In this document: positions 37,405-46,343 of the stretch, piece after piece | Numbering within the stretch: position 1 is the first letter of the stretch | Layout: the number at the start of each line of letters is the position of its first letter | NCBI GenBank assembly: GCA_019423025.1 | Contig: JAHZCD010000002.1 | Location: 254,615-318,614 of the forward strand | Length of the DNA: 64,000 bases | Direction of reading: 5' to 3' | From: Haemophilus sp. | GTDB lineage: Bacteria > Pseudomonadota > Gammaproteobacteria > Enterobacterales > Pasteurellaceae | The notes under the pieces: generated by a model | The model's database searches: none | Told to the model about the DNA's origin: nothing | What the model saw: the letters and a program-made list of their open reading frames with translations, nothing else | Program-made: the position numbers and the translations under genes

Positions 37405-38087
37405 TGTTTCAAGAGTATTTAGCAGTGATTGCTCAAGGCATTCCGACTAGCCTGTTGCTTACAGTTGTGTCTTTGTTTATTGCCTTTTTCTTAGCATTGG
37501 GTTTAACCTTCTTGCTTTCTATCGGCAATAAATTGGTGAAAAGTGCGGTCAATTTGTTCCTTGTTTTATTTACAGGTACCCCACTTTTAGTGCAATTTTT
37601 CTTAATTTATGCAGGTCCAGGACAATTCCAATGGTTGGTGGACAGCCCATTATGGGGATTATTCTCCAACGCATGGTTCTGTGCAGCATTAGCTTTAGCA
37701 TTGAATAGTGCCGCTTATTCAACCCAATTATTCCATGGAGCAGTCAAAGCGATCTCTAAAGGTCAATGGGAAAGCTGTGCGGCATTAGGGTTAAGTCGTA
37801 TGCAGACGTTAAAAATCCTAATTCCTTATGCATTAAAACGTGCGCTTCCTTCTTATACCAATGAAATTATCTTAGTATTTAAAGGTACAGCATTAGCTTC
37901 TACTATTACGATCATGGATATCATGGGATATGCACGCCAACTTTACGGTACCGAATATGATGCACTCACTATCTACGGTATCGCAGGTGGAATTTATCTC
38001 ATCATTACCGGCATTGCCACTTTATTACTTCGTCAGTTAGAAAATAAAGTGTTAGCATTTGAACGTATTGATACCGTAAAAGCATAA
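37404..38087 (+). CDS. artM: Arginine ABC transporter permease ArtM
   Basis: A 227-residue partner permease of ArtQ with the EAA loop AISKGQWESCAALGLS and about five transmembrane helices. ArtQ and ArtM form the heterodimeric channel. It is the last gene of the operon and is followed by a hairpin terminator. An uptake signal core lies within the coding sequence near 37540. Confidence 0.95.
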   Translation: MFQEYLAVIAQGIPTSLLLTVVSLFIAFFLALGLTFLLSIGNKLVKSAVNLFLVLFTGTPLLVQFFLIYAGPGQFQWLVDSPLWGLFSNAWFCAALALALNSAAYSTQLFHGAVKAISKGQWESCAALGLSRMQTLKILIPYALKRALPSYTNEIILVFKGTALASTITIMDIMGYARQLYGTEYDALTIYGIAGGIYLIITGIATLLLRQLENKVLAFERIDTVKA

Positions 38088-38110
38088 AGTGCGGTCAAAA
38101 ATAGCAACAA

Positions 38111-38142
38111 ATCGGGCAGTTTAAAAATTGCCCGATTTTTTA
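38111..38142 (+). terminator. artPIQM terminator
   Basis: ATCGGGCA and TGCCCGAT pair around a 10-base loop and are followed by a T run. Confidence 0.85.
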
Positions 38143-38203
38143 TTATAAATTCGAAGTGAATCTGTTTTTCAGGATTATAATATAAAGTACTGAGGAGGGT
38201 ATT

Positions 38204-38899
38204 ATGAAACCTATTTGTGTCGTATTAACAGGCGCAGGAATTAGTGCTGAAAGTGGTATTCCCACATTTAGAGCGGAAGATGGTTTATGGGCAGGGCATA
38301 AAGTCGAAGAGGTTTGTACGCCTGAAGCCTTGCAAAAGAATCGTGCGAAAGTATTAGATTTCTATAACCAACGACGAAAAAATGCGGCTGTAGCTAAGCC
38401 AAATGCTGCACATCTCGCACTAGTTGAATTAGAAAAAGCCTATGATGTGAGAATTATCACGCAAAATGTGGATGATTTACATGAACGCGCAGGAAGCTCA
38501 AATGTTTTACATTTACATGGAGAATTAAATAAAGCTCGCAGTAGCTTTGATGAAAGCTATATCGTAGATTGTTTTGGTGATCAGAAATTGGAAGATAAAG
38601 ATCCAAATGGGCATCCAATGCGTCCATATATTGTTTTTTTCGGTGAAATGGTGCCGATGTTAGCGCGAGCAATTGATATCGTAGAACAAGCAGATGTCGT
38701 GTTAGTGATTGGTACTTCTTTGCAAGTGTATCCTGCGAATGGCTTAGTTAATGAAGCGCCAAGCAAAGCGCCAATTTACTTGATCGATCCAAATCCCAAT
38801 ACAGGCTTTGTCCGTAAGCAAGTCATCGCAATAAAAGAAAAAGCAGGGAAGGGCGTACCGAAAGTAGTGAGCGTATTGTTAGATAAAATAAAAGATTAA
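38204..38899 (+). CDS. cobB: Sir2-family NAD-dependent protein deacylase, zinc-site degenerate
   Basis: A 231-residue sirtuin with GAGISAESGIPTFRAEDGLW, TQNVDDLHERAG, the catalytic His in LHLHGEL and VIGTSLQVYPAN. It removes acyl groups from lysines using NAD. Residues Tyr and Arg in FYNQRR fit the succinyl-binding pair of class III enzymes. The zinc-ribbon region (residues about 112-145) keeps one Cys only (VDCFGD); family members normally have four Cys in two pairs. The Rossmann and catalytic elements are intact, so activity without zinc is possible but unproven. Confidence 0.9.
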   Translation: MKPICVVLTGAGISAESGIPTFRAEDGLWAGHKVEEVCTPEALQKNRAKVLDFYNQRRKNAAVAKPNAAHLALVELEKAYDVRIITQNVDDLHERAGSSNVLHLHGELNKARSSFDESYIVDCFGDQKLEDKDPNGHPMRPYIVFFGEMVPMLARAIDIVEQADVVLVIGTSLQVYPANGLVNEAPSKAPIYLIDPNPNTGFVRKQVIAIKEKAGKGVPKVVSVLLDKIKD

Positions 38900-38921
38900 T
38901 CTGTAGCTAAGCAATAAAGAT

Positions 38922-38968
38922 AAAGTGCGGTCAAAATTCTGATTGTTTTTTGACCGCACTTTTTATTC
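38922..38968. terminator. Bidirectional USS terminator
   Basis: AAAGTGCGGTCAAAA and TTTTGACCGCACTTT form a long stem between the convergent cobB and zinc-ribbon genes. Confidence 0.85.
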
Positions 38969-39196
38969 TCCAGTTAGCCAACTTGCCAATAAGATAACGA
39001 TAGTAAAAATAGCCAACCAAATAAGGTGAAGCTTAGTGCTTTTTCGATTAATTTCGGCATTTTGTTGGCGTCGTTGTTCGAGTTTTTGTTTGTAAATTTC
39101 AAGATCTTCTTTTTTAAAAGAGAACCCACAATTTGGACAAAATTGAGCGGATTCGCTGATTTTTTTACGACATTCTGGGCAGCGGGTGAGAGCCAT
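38963..39196 (-). CDS. Zinc-ribbon membrane protein
   Basis: A 77-residue protein with an N-terminal zinc ribbon (CPECRKKI and CPNCGFSF), a charged helical middle (LEIYKQKLEQRRQQ) and one C-terminal transmembrane helix (LIWLAIFTIVILLASWL). Zinc-ribbon domains with tail anchors are common and mostly uncharacterised. The partner is unknown. Confidence 0.85.
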   Translation of the reverse strand: MALTRCPECRKKISESAQFCPNCGFSFKKEDLEIYKQKLEQRRQQNAEINRKSTKLHLIWLAIFTIVILLASWLTGE

Positions 39197-39259
39197 TGAT
39201 GATCCTTTTTTAATTATTTTAATTTATAAACATATTGTAAGTGAAAAAAACGTAATGAT

Positions 39260-39281
39260 AAACGTGACATGGATCACAAAA
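39260..39281 (+). promoter_or_regulatory. CRP-binding site upstream of the cstA-like gene
   Basis: CGTGA-CATGGA-TCACA matches the TGTGA-N6-TCACA consensus with one change and AT flanks. It is centred near 39270. Confidence 0.7.
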
Positions 39282-39305
39282 TTGAAACAATATAAAAATT
39301 AAAAT

Positions 39306-39333
39306 TTTGATTTTGATGATTTTCACTTAGAAT
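39306..39333 (+). promoter_or_regulatory. Possible promoter of the cstA-like gene
   Basis: TTTGAT, a 16-base spacer and TAGAAT. A start near 39340 would put the CRP site at about -70, a usual activating position. The -35 match is weak. Confidence 0.4.
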
Positions 39334-39398
39334 ACCGCCGACGAAGTCTAGTATATGACTAAATTTCGGTATTCATTTATTCCTGAGGAGTATTTTTT

Positions 39399-40973
39399 AT
39401 GTTGTGGTTTTTCTTCTGCGTGGCGTTATTGCTAGCAGGTTATTTCATTTATAGTCGTGTAATTGAGCGCATTTTTGTGATCAATCCAAACCGTCAAACG
39501 CCAGCTTATACCATGAATGATGGCGTTGACTATATGCCAATGTCTAAAACTAAGATTTGGTTAATTCAATTATTAAACATTGCTGGTACAGGTCCAATCT
39601 TTGGTCCAATTCTTGGTGCGTTATACGGACCAGTTGCAATGCTTTGGATTGTAGTGGGTTGTATCTTTGCTGGTGCGGTACACGATTATTTCTGCGGGAT
39701 GTTAAGTGTGCGTAATGGCGGGGCATCTATGCCTAATCTTGCAGGTAAATACTTAGGTCGTCCAGTTAAAGCATTCATTAACGTATTAGCAGTAGTGCTT
39801 TTATTATTAGTGGGTGTTGTATTCGTGGCAAGTCCAGCTCAATTAATGGGTACGATTACAATGGATGTGTTCGGTGCCGCATCAGGTAGCATTTCTATTA
39901 GCAATGCGGAAGAAATCCATCAAGTAGCTGAAGCAGGTGGTATTACCGTTTGGGGGATGGATAAAGCGACAGTTATCAGTGTTTGGACTGGTATCATCTT
40001 CATTTACTATATTCTTGCGACATTACTTCCAGTTGATAAAATCATCGGTCGTATCTACCCATTCTTCGGTGCATTATTACTCTTTATGTCTGTAGGTATG
40101 GTATATGGTTTAGTAACTGCAGATCTTAGCTCAGCAGATCCAATTTCTTTCTATCGTTCTGTGGACGGTATGTCTTTTGAGAAATTCTTCCAAAACTTTG
40201 AAACCCGTGCAGATTTACCATTATGGCCACTCTTGTTCTTAACTATCTCTTGTGGTGCATTATCTGGTTTCCACGCAACACAAAGTCCGTTAATGGCACG
40301 TTGTACTGAAAACGAAAAAGAAGGGCGTTTCATTTTCTACGGTGCGATGATCGGTGAAGGTGTGATTGCATTAGTATGGTGTGCAGTTGGTTTAAGTTTC
40401 TATGATTCTTTACCAGATTTGTTAGCTGCGATTAAAGCGGGTTCGCCTTCTAAAGTGGTTTATGATTCTTCAATCCACTTCTTAGGTCTTGTTGGTGGTA
40501 TTTTTGCAGTATTAGGTGTGGTTGTTCTTCCAATTACATCAGGCGATACAGCATTCCGTGCAGCACGCCTTGTTATTGCAGAATTTTTCCATTTAGAACA
40601 AAAAACCTTAGCTAAACGTTTAATTATTGCTGTGCCATTATTCGTGGTTGGTTATATCGTATCAAAAGTGGATTTCTCTATCTTATGGCGTTACTTCACT
40701 TGGGCGAACCAAACTACTGCGATGGTTATGTTATGGACTGCAGCAGCGTACTTATACCGTTATAATAAATTCCACTGGGTATGTACAATCCCTGCGGCAT
40801 TTATCAGTACCGTATGTTTTACTTACCTTGCATACAACAAAATCGGTTTTGGTTTAGACTATCAATTATCTGTTTATATCGGCTTAGGCTTAACAGTACT
40901 TTGTTTAGTTTTATTCTTCACACAGCTTAAACCATTAGGTAATCGTGACGAAGAAGCGTATGTAAATAACTAA
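39399..40973 (+). CDS. cstA: CstA-family peptide/pyruvate transporter
   Basis: A 524-residue membrane protein with about 14 predicted helices and CstA-family segments near the start (NPNRQTPAYTMNDGVDYMP; LLNIAGTGPIFGPILGALYG) and in the middle (ALSGFHATQSPLMARC; LPITSGDTAFRAARL). It is shorter than E. coli CstA (about 700 residues) but keeps the core. Family members import peptides or pyruvate when preferred carbon is scarce. TGAGGAG precedes the ATG and a CRP site lies upstream, matching catabolite control known for E. coli cstA. Confidence 0.88.
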   Translation: MLWFFFCVALLLAGYFIYSRVIERIFVINPNRQTPAYTMNDGVDYMPMSKTKIWLIQLLNIAGTGPIFGPILGALYGPVAMLWIVVGCIFAGAVHDYFCGMLSVRNGGASMPNLAGKYLGRPVKAFINVLAVVLLLLVGVVFVASPAQLMGTITMDVFGAASGSISISNAEEIHQVAEAGGITVWGMDKATVISVWTGIIFIYYILATLLPVDKIIGRIYPFFGALLLFMSVGMVYGLVTADLSSADPISFYRSVDGMSFEKFFQNFETRADLPLWPLLFLTISCGALSGFHATQSPLMARCTENEKEGRFIFYGAMIGEGVIALVWCAVGLSFYDSLPDLLAAIKAGSPSKVVYDSSIHFLGLVGGIFAVLGVVVLPITSGDTAFRAARLVIAEFFHLEQKTLAKRLIIAVPLFVVGYIVSKVDFSILWRYFTWANQTTAMVMLWTAAAYLYRYNKFHWVCTIPAAFISTVCFTYLAYNKIGFGLDYQLSVYIGLGLTVLCLVLFFTQLKPLGNRDEEAYVNN

Positions 40974-40993
40974 TTAAATCGAGTTAAAAATTG

Positions 40994-41030
40994 AAAACCG
41001 TTTGAGTAAAATCTCAAACGGTTTTTTTTG
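40994..41030 (+). terminator. Terminator of the cstA-like gene
   Basis: AAAACCGTTTGAG and CTCAAACGGTTTT form a 13-bp stem followed by T residues. Confidence 0.88.
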
Positions 41031-41110
41031 TTTATGTTATTACCAAAATTTACCAATCTTTACGTTTTAATTGCTTGCAAGTTAAGGCTACAACCGATAA
41101 ACTTACGCAA

Positions 41111-41140
41111 AGTGGTGAAAAGTGGAATTTTGTGGAGAAT
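41111..41140 (+). promoter_or_regulatory. MraZ-binding repeats at the head of the dcw cluster
   Basis: Three direct 10-base repeats, AGTGGTGAAA, AGTGGAATTT and TGTGGAGAAT, each contain GTGG. In E. coli MraZ binds TGGGN repeats 10 bases apart upstream of its own gene. These lie about 40 bases before the mraZ start, so autoregulation is predicted. Confidence 0.72.
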
Positions 41141-41181
41141 TCTGCTAATTTTTCTAAAAATAAACGTTTAAAGGTAGAAAA

Positions 41182-41640
41182 ATGTTTCGTGGTGCAGCAG
41201 CGGTAAATTTAGATGCGAAGGGTCGTGTAGCGATTCCTACTCGTTATCGTGCTGAAATCATGGAAAAGAACCAAGGCCAAATGGTTTGTACTGTTGATAT
41301 TCGTCAGCCTTGTTTATTACTTTATCCTTTAGATGAGTGGGAAAAAATCGAACAAAAACTACTTTCACTCTCCAACTTTGACCCAAATCAACGCCGTTTA
41401 CAACGTGTTATGCTCGGTTATGCCACAGAATGTGAAATGGATGCGCAAGGTCGTATCTTATTAAGTGGTCCATTACGTCAACACGCAAAATTAGAAAAAG
41501 GCTTAATGTTGGTAGGGCAGTTGAATAAATTTGAAATTTGGAGTGATACCGAATGGTATGCACAAATTGATGAAGACATTGAAATTGGCTCAAGTGCTGA
41601 ATTTGGTGCTTCTGAAGAACTAAAAATGCTGTCATTATAG
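41182..41640 (+). CDS. mraZ: Transcriptional regulator MraZ
   Basis: A 152-residue AbrB-like DNA-binding protein with two SpoVT/AbrB repeats (MFRGAAAVNLDAKGRVAIPTRYR, clearest as LDAKGRVAIP near residue 10, and MDAQGRILLSG near 90). MraZ forms a ring and represses the dcw cluster through the repeats at 41111-41140. It is the first gene of the cluster, with AAGGTAGAAAA before the start. Confidence 0.96.
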   Translation: MFRGAAAVNLDAKGRVAIPTRYRAEIMEKNQGQMVCTVDIRQPCLLLYPLDEWEKIEQKLLSLSNFDPNQRRLQRVMLGYATECEMDAQGRILLSGPLRQHAKLEKGLMLVGQLNKFEIWSDTEWYAQIDEDIEIGSSAEFGASEELKMLSL

Positions 41641-41724
41641 AACAGCAGCACTAGCAGGATAAGCGGTGCTTGCGCCGCTCTATCTTTTCTTTATCGATTT
41701 TGATTTAACGTTTACTTTTTATTT

Positions 41725-42693
41725 ATGACTACGCAAAATTCCTTTTCTGCACCTGAACATATCACGGTTTTGCTTCACGAAGCGGTGAATGGTTTGGCGT
41801 TGAAAGAAAACGGAATTTATATCGATGGTACCTTTGGTCGTGGTGGTCATTCTTGCCTCATTCTCTCGCAGCTTTCTGAACATGGTCGTTTAATTGCAGT
41901 GGATCGTGATCCTCGTGCGATTGCTGAAGCTGAAAAAATTCAAGACCCTCGTTTTCATATTGAACATAATAGCTTTTCTCACATTCCAGACATCTGTCAA
42001 AAACTCGATTTAGTTGGTAAAATTGACGGCATTTTGCTGGATTTAGGGGTGTCATCTCCACAGCTTGATGAAGCAGAGCGTGGTTTCAGTTTTATGAAAG
42101 ATGGCCCGTTAGATATGCGCATGGATACCACACAAGGTTTATCAGCAGCAGAGTGGCTAAAACAAGTATCTGTTGATGATTTAACTTGGGTGTTAAAAAC
42201 CTTTGGTGAAGAGCGTTTTGCAAAACGAATTGCCACTGCCATCGTAGAATTTAATAAAAGTGCGGTTAAAAATGGCACTGAATGTTTGAGTCGTACTTCT
42301 CAGCTCGCTGAGTTAATTGCTCAAGCTGTGCCATTTAAAGATAAACATAAGCATCCGGCGACGCGTAGCTTCCAAGCCATTCGAATTTATATTAATGCAG
42401 AATTAGATGAATTAGAAAGTGTATTAAATTCTGCATTAGATATGTTGGCCCCAGAAGGGCGTTTATCGATTATCAGTTTCCATTCACTTGAAGACAGAAT
42501 GGTAAAACATTTCATGCGTAAGCAAAGCAAAGGCGAGGATATTCCAAGAGGTTTACCACTACGTGAAGATCAAATTCAACGTAATCAAAAATTAAAAATC
42601 ATTGGTAAAGCGATTCAGCCGAGTGAGGCAGAAATTTCGGCAAATCCACGTTCAAGAAGCGCGGTGTTACGTATTGCGGAAAGGGTGAAATAA
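41725..42693 (+). CDS. rsmH: 16S rRNA (cytosine1402-N4)-methyltransferase
   Basis: A 322-residue methyltransferase with the AdoMet motif GTFGRGGHS (about residue 33), LDLGVSSPQLDEAERGFSF (active-site DLGVSSPQLD) and SFHSLEDR near the end. It methylates N4 of C1402 in the ribosomal P site. It is the second gene of the dcw cluster, 84 bases after mraZ, and touches ftsL. Confidence 0.97.
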   Translation: MTTQNSFSAPEHITVLLHEAVNGLALKENGIYIDGTFGRGGHSCLILSQLSEHGRLIAVDRDPRAIAEAEKIQDPRFHIEHNSFSHIPDICQKLDLVGKIDGILLDLGVSSPQLDEAERGFSFMKDGPLDMRMDTTQGLSAAEWLKQVSVDDLTWVLKTFGEERFAKRIATAIVEFNKSAVKNGTECLSRTSQLAELIAQAVPFKDKHKHPATRSFQAIRIYINAELDELESVLNSALDMLAPEGRLSIISFHSLEDRMVKHFMRKQSKGEDIPRGLPLREDQIQRNQKLKIIGKAIQPSEAEISANPRSRSAVLRIAERVK

Positions 42694-42694
42694 G

Positions 42695-43015
42695 ATGTTA
42701 GAAAATAGTGAACGTTATCCTTTACAACATATTCTCGTTGAAGATATTTTTTCTTCTAATAAATTAATTGTCGTCTTACTTTTATTAATTTTAGCTTCTG
42801 CAATGGGCACGATTTGGATGACCCACCAAACACGAGGCTTAATTTCTGAAAACGGGCAGTTGGTATTACAACACCAAGCCCTTGAAAACGAATATCGCAA
42901 TTTGCAATTACAAGAAGCAACCGAAAGTGATAATACAAGAGTTGAATCCATTGCAATCGGTACATTAAAAATGCAACGTGTTCAAAGTGAACAAGAAGTG
43001 GTTATTTTTGAATAG
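42695..43015 (+). CDS. ftsL: Cell division protein FtsL
   Basis: A 106-residue bitopic protein: a short cytoplasmic N-terminus, one transmembrane helix (KLIVVLLLLILASAMGTIW) and a periplasmic coiled coil (GQLVLQHQALENEYRNLQLQ). With FtsB and FtsQ it activates the FtsWI septal synthase. Sequence is weakly conserved in the family; the position between rsmH and ftsI decides the call. Confidence 0.93.
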   Translation: MLENSERYPLQHILVEDIFSSNKLIVVLLLLILASAMGTIWMTHQTRGLISENGQLVLQHQALENEYRNLQLQEATESDNTRVESIAIGTLKMQRVQSEQEVVIFE

Positions 43016-43029
43016 GGATTTTGAATAAA

Positions 43030-44850
43030 ATGGTTAGATTTAATTCCTCTAAGAAACCAGGAAAGCCAAAGAAAACAATTAGAAAATTGGCTCAACCTGC
43101 GTCAGTAAAACCAAATAAACCGAAGATGGTGTTTGAGAAATGCTTTCTTCGTGGTCGTTATCTTATTGCGACAAGTTTTATTTTCTTAGGATTAGGTGCA
43201 TTAGTGGCTCGTGCTGCTTATGTGCAATCTGTTAATTCTGAAACCCTTTCTGGTGAAGCGGACAAACGTTCATTACGTAAAGATGACGTCCTCTCTGTTC
43301 GCGGCTCAATTTTAGATCGTAATGGCCAATTGTTATCGGTGAGTGTACCGATGAGTGCAATCGTGGCTGAACCACGTTTAATGCTAAAAGAAAATGCATT
43401 AGATGATAAAGAACGCATTAAAGCCCTTGCTAATGAATTAAATATGACACCAGCGGAATTGGTGAAAAAAATTGAGAAAAATGCAAAATCAGGTTTCTTG
43501 TATTTAGCGCGTCAAGTGGAAGCGAGCAAGGCAAATTATATCCGTGAACTCAAAATTAAAGGTATCTCATTAGAGACAGAACCTCGTCGTTTTTATCCTC
43601 GTGTAGAAGAAGCAGCTCAATTAATCGGTTTTACCAACATCGATGGTAAAGGGATTGAAGGGGTTGAGGCAAGCTTCAACTCAATGTTAGTGGGTAAAGA
43701 CGGTGCACGTGTTGTTCGTAAAGACAAACGTGGCAACGTGGTTGAACATATTGCCGATGAGAAAAAATACGATGCACAAGATGTCACCTTAAGTATTGAT
43801 GAAAAGTTACAATCTATGGTGTATCGTGAAATCAAAAAAGCGGTAACAGAGAATAAAGCTGAATCAGGCACAGCCGTATTGGTGGATGTGCGTACGGGTG
43901 AAGTATTAGCAATGGCAACCGCGCCTTCCTACAATCCGAATAACTTAGCCAATGTAAAAGACGAGTTAAAACGTAACCGTGCGATTACCGATACCTTTGA
44001 ACCTGGTTCAACCGTAAAACCTTTCGTTGTGTTGACCGCACTTCAACGTGGTGCAGTGAGACGTGATGAGGTAATTAATACCGGTTCATTTACCGTAAGT
44101 GGTAAAGAAATTGTCGACGTAGCACCTCGCCCACAACAAACCTTAGATGAAATTTTGATTAACTCCAGTAACCGTGGTGTGAGCCGCCTTGCGCTACGTA
44201 TGCCTCCTTCAGCATTAATGGAAACTTACCAAAATGCAGGTTTAGGTAAAGATACTGAGTTAGGCTTAATCGGTGAGCAACGTGGGGTATTAAATGCAAA
44301 CCGTAAACGTTGGGCAGATATCGAACGTGCAACGGTGGCTTATGGTTATGGTATTACTTCAACGCCATTACAAATTGCGCGCGCCTATGCAACGCTAGGT
44401 AGCTTTGGAATTTATCGTCCACTTTCTATCACTAAAGTTGATCCGCCGGTTATTGGTCAACGTGTTTTCTCTGAAAAAATCACGAAAGACGTCGTGGGTA
44501 TGTTAGAGAAAGTGGCAATCAAAAATAAACGTGCGATGGTTGAAGGGTATCGTGTAGGCGTGAAAACCGGTACGGCGCGTAAAATTGAAAATGGTCACTA
44601 TGTTAATAAATATGTGGCATTTACAGCGGGTATTGCACCAATTAGCGATCCACGTTATGCATTAGTTATTTTGATCAACGATCCGAAAGCAGGGCAGTAC
44701 TATGGTGGTGCGGTATCTGCGCCAGTATTCTCAAGCATTATGGGCTATGCATTACGCGCAAATGGTATTGCGCCAGATGCAGAACCAACAGAAAAAACAG
44801 CAAGACGTACCGTTCGCTTAAGCGATCAAAAACTTGAAAAAATGAATTAA
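43030..44850 (+). CDS. ftsI: Septal peptidoglycan transpeptidase FtsI (PBP3)
   Basis: A start at ATG 43030 (MVRFNSSKKPG) gives 606 residues and agrees with the Haemophilus protein; a TTG at 43021 is less likely. The protein has a cytoplasmic basic tail, one transmembrane helix (residues about 39-58), a PBP-dimer domain and a transpeptidase domain with GSTVKPF (catalytic Ser), SSNRGVS and KTGTARK. It crosslinks septal peptidoglycan and is the target of many beta-lactams. Arg and Asn at the positions of H. influenzae 517 and 526 are wild type; Ile precedes NSSN where H. influenzae usually has Met377. Confidence 0.97.
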   Translation: MVRFNSSKKPGKPKKTIRKLAQPASVKPNKPKMVFEKCFLRGRYLIATSFIFLGLGALVARAAYVQSVNSETLSGEADKRSLRKDDVLSVRGSILDRNGQLLSVSVPMSAIVAEPRLMLKENALDDKERIKALANELNMTPAELVKKIEKNAKSGFLYLARQVEASKANYIRELKIKGISLETEPRRFYPRVEEAAQLIGFTNIDGKGIEGVEASFNSMLVGKDGARVVRKDKRGNVVEHIADEKKYDAQDVTLSIDEKLQSMVYREIKKAVTENKAESGTAVLVDVRTGEVLAMATAPSYNPNNLANVKDELKRNRAITDTFEPGSTVKPFVVLTALQRGAVRRDEVINTGSFTVSGKEIVDVAPRPQQTLDEILINSSNRGVSRLALRMPPSALMETYQNAGLGKDTELGLIGEQRGVLNANRKRWADIERATVAYGYGITSTPLQIARAYATLGSFGIYRPLSITKVDPPVIGQRVFSEKITKDVVGMLEKVAIKNKRAMVEGYRVGVKTGTARKIENGHYVNKYVAFTAGIAPISDPRYALVILINDPKAGQYYGGAVSAPVFSSIMGYALRANGIAPDAEPTEKTARRTVRLSDQKLEKMN

Positions 44851-44864
44851 AAAAAGGCAAAACA

Positions 44865-46334
44865 ATGAAAAAATTGACCGCACTTTTTGATCTTCAGGTG
44901 CTTTCAGATATTAATGTGAAGGCGATGGTGTTAGATAGCCGCAAAGTGACTCAAGGAGATCTATTTGTGGCAGTAAAAGGGCATCGTTTTGATGCCAGTC
45001 AATTTGTTCCTCAAGCTATTTCTTCTGGTGCAAGTGCGGTCGTTTTAGAGACAGATTTAGAAAACGAGCATTTGAACATCCAATGGCAAAATAATGTGCC
45101 TGTGATTCATTATTATCATTTATCTGCCAATCTTTCTGCATTGGCAGGTCAATTTTATGACAATCCTTCCGAAAAATTGACTTTAGTTGGTGTCACTGGA
45201 ACAAATGGTAAAACTACGGTTTCTCAATTATTAGCTCAATGGTCTACGCTATTAGGCCACAAAGCAGCTGTCATGGGCACCATTGGCAATGGTTTATTAG
45301 GTCAAGTCAAAGAAGCAAAAAACACCACAGGTTCAGCCGTTGAAGTTCAAGAAAACCTCGCTGATTTTGTAGAGAAAGGGGCAGATTTTGCTTCTATCGA
45401 AGTGTCTTCACATGGTTTAGTTCAACACCGTGTTGAAGCCCTTAAATTTAAAGCCGCCATTTTTACCAATTTAAGTCGTGATCATTTGGATTATCACGAG
45501 ACAATGGAAAAGTATGCGGAAGCTAAAAAACGCTTTTTCATTGATTTAGCCCCAGAATTACAAATTCTCAATGCTGACGATCCAATTGGGTCTGCATGGT
45601 TAAGTGAATTACCAAATGGTATTGCAGTCAGCTGTCGCCCAGATTTTCAACCAACTTCTAAACAATGGCTTTATGCAACACAGATTCGTTTCACTCATGA
45701 AGGTGCGGTGATTGATGTTGCTTCAAGTTGGGGTAATGGCACATTACATAGCCCATTAATTGGCGCTTTTAACGTGAGTAATCTGCTGTTAGCCACGGCT
45801 GTTTTATTGGCTTTAGGTTATTCTTTCAACGATCTTATCCGTACGGTTTCACAGCTAAAAGGGGTAAATGGAAGAATGGAATTGATTAAGAAAGCAGGTA
45901 AACCAACGGTTATCGTTGATTATGCTCATACTCCAGATGCATTAGAAAAGGCATTAAATGCCGCGCGAGAACATTGTAAAGGCAAACTTTGGTGCATCTT
46001 TGGTTGTGGCGGTGATCGTGATGCAGGCAAGCGTCCATTGATGGCAAAAGCTGCTGAGCAATTCGCCGATTTAGTCATTGTGACCAAAGATAATCCTCGT
46101 ACAGAAGACCCAAATAAAATTGAAGCAGATATCCTTGCAGGTTTTAGCCGAATGGAAGATGTTGGTGTGATTCCTGATCGTGAAGAAGCCATCAAATTTG
46201 CCATTGAAAATGCGGTTGAAAATGATGTGATTGTGATTGCTGGTAAAGGTCATGAAAACTATCAAATCATTGGTGATCAAACACTTCATTTCTCTGATCA
46301 AGAGGTGGCTGAAGTCTATTTAACGAAAAAATAA
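44865..46334 (+). CDS. murE: UDP-MurNAc-L-Ala-D-Glu:meso-DAP ligase
   Basis: A 489-residue Mur ligase with ATP loop GVTGTNGKTT (about residue 108), the carbamylated-lysine region and DNPRTEDP (about residue 407), whose DNPR motif selects meso-diaminopimelate. It adds DAP to UDP-MurNAc-dipeptide in the cytoplasm. An uptake signal (GACCGCACTTT) lies inside the first codons, encoding LTALF. Confidence 0.97.
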   Translation: MKKLTALFDLQVLSDINVKAMVLDSRKVTQGDLFVAVKGHRFDASQFVPQAISSGASAVVLETDLENEHLNIQWQNNVPVIHYYHLSANLSALAGQFYDNPSEKLTLVGVTGTNGKTTVSQLLAQWSTLLGHKAAVMGTIGNGLLGQVKEAKNTTGSAVEVQENLADFVEKGADFASIEVSSHGLVQHRVEALKFKAAIFTNLSRDHLDYHETMEKYAEAKKRFFIDLAPELQILNADDPIGSAWLSELPNGIAVSCRPDFQPTSKQWLYATQIRFTHEGAVIDVASSWGNGTLHSPLIGAFNVSNLLLATAVLLALGYSFNDLIRTVSQLKGVNGRMELIKKAGKPTVIVDYAHTPDALEKALNAAREHCKGKLWCIFGCGGDRDAGKRPLMAKAAEQFADLVIVTKDNPRTEDPNKIEADILAGFSRMEDVGVIPDREEAIKFAIENAVENDVIVIAGKGHENYQIIGDQTLHFSDQEVAEVYLTKK

Positions 46335-46343
46335 AAAAACAGA

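Noticed and set aside
41660..41690. Possible terminator between mraZ and rsmH
   Set aside because: AGCGG and CCGCT can pair around TGCTTGCG, but the stem is short, no T run follows, and stopping here would uncouple the dcw cluster.
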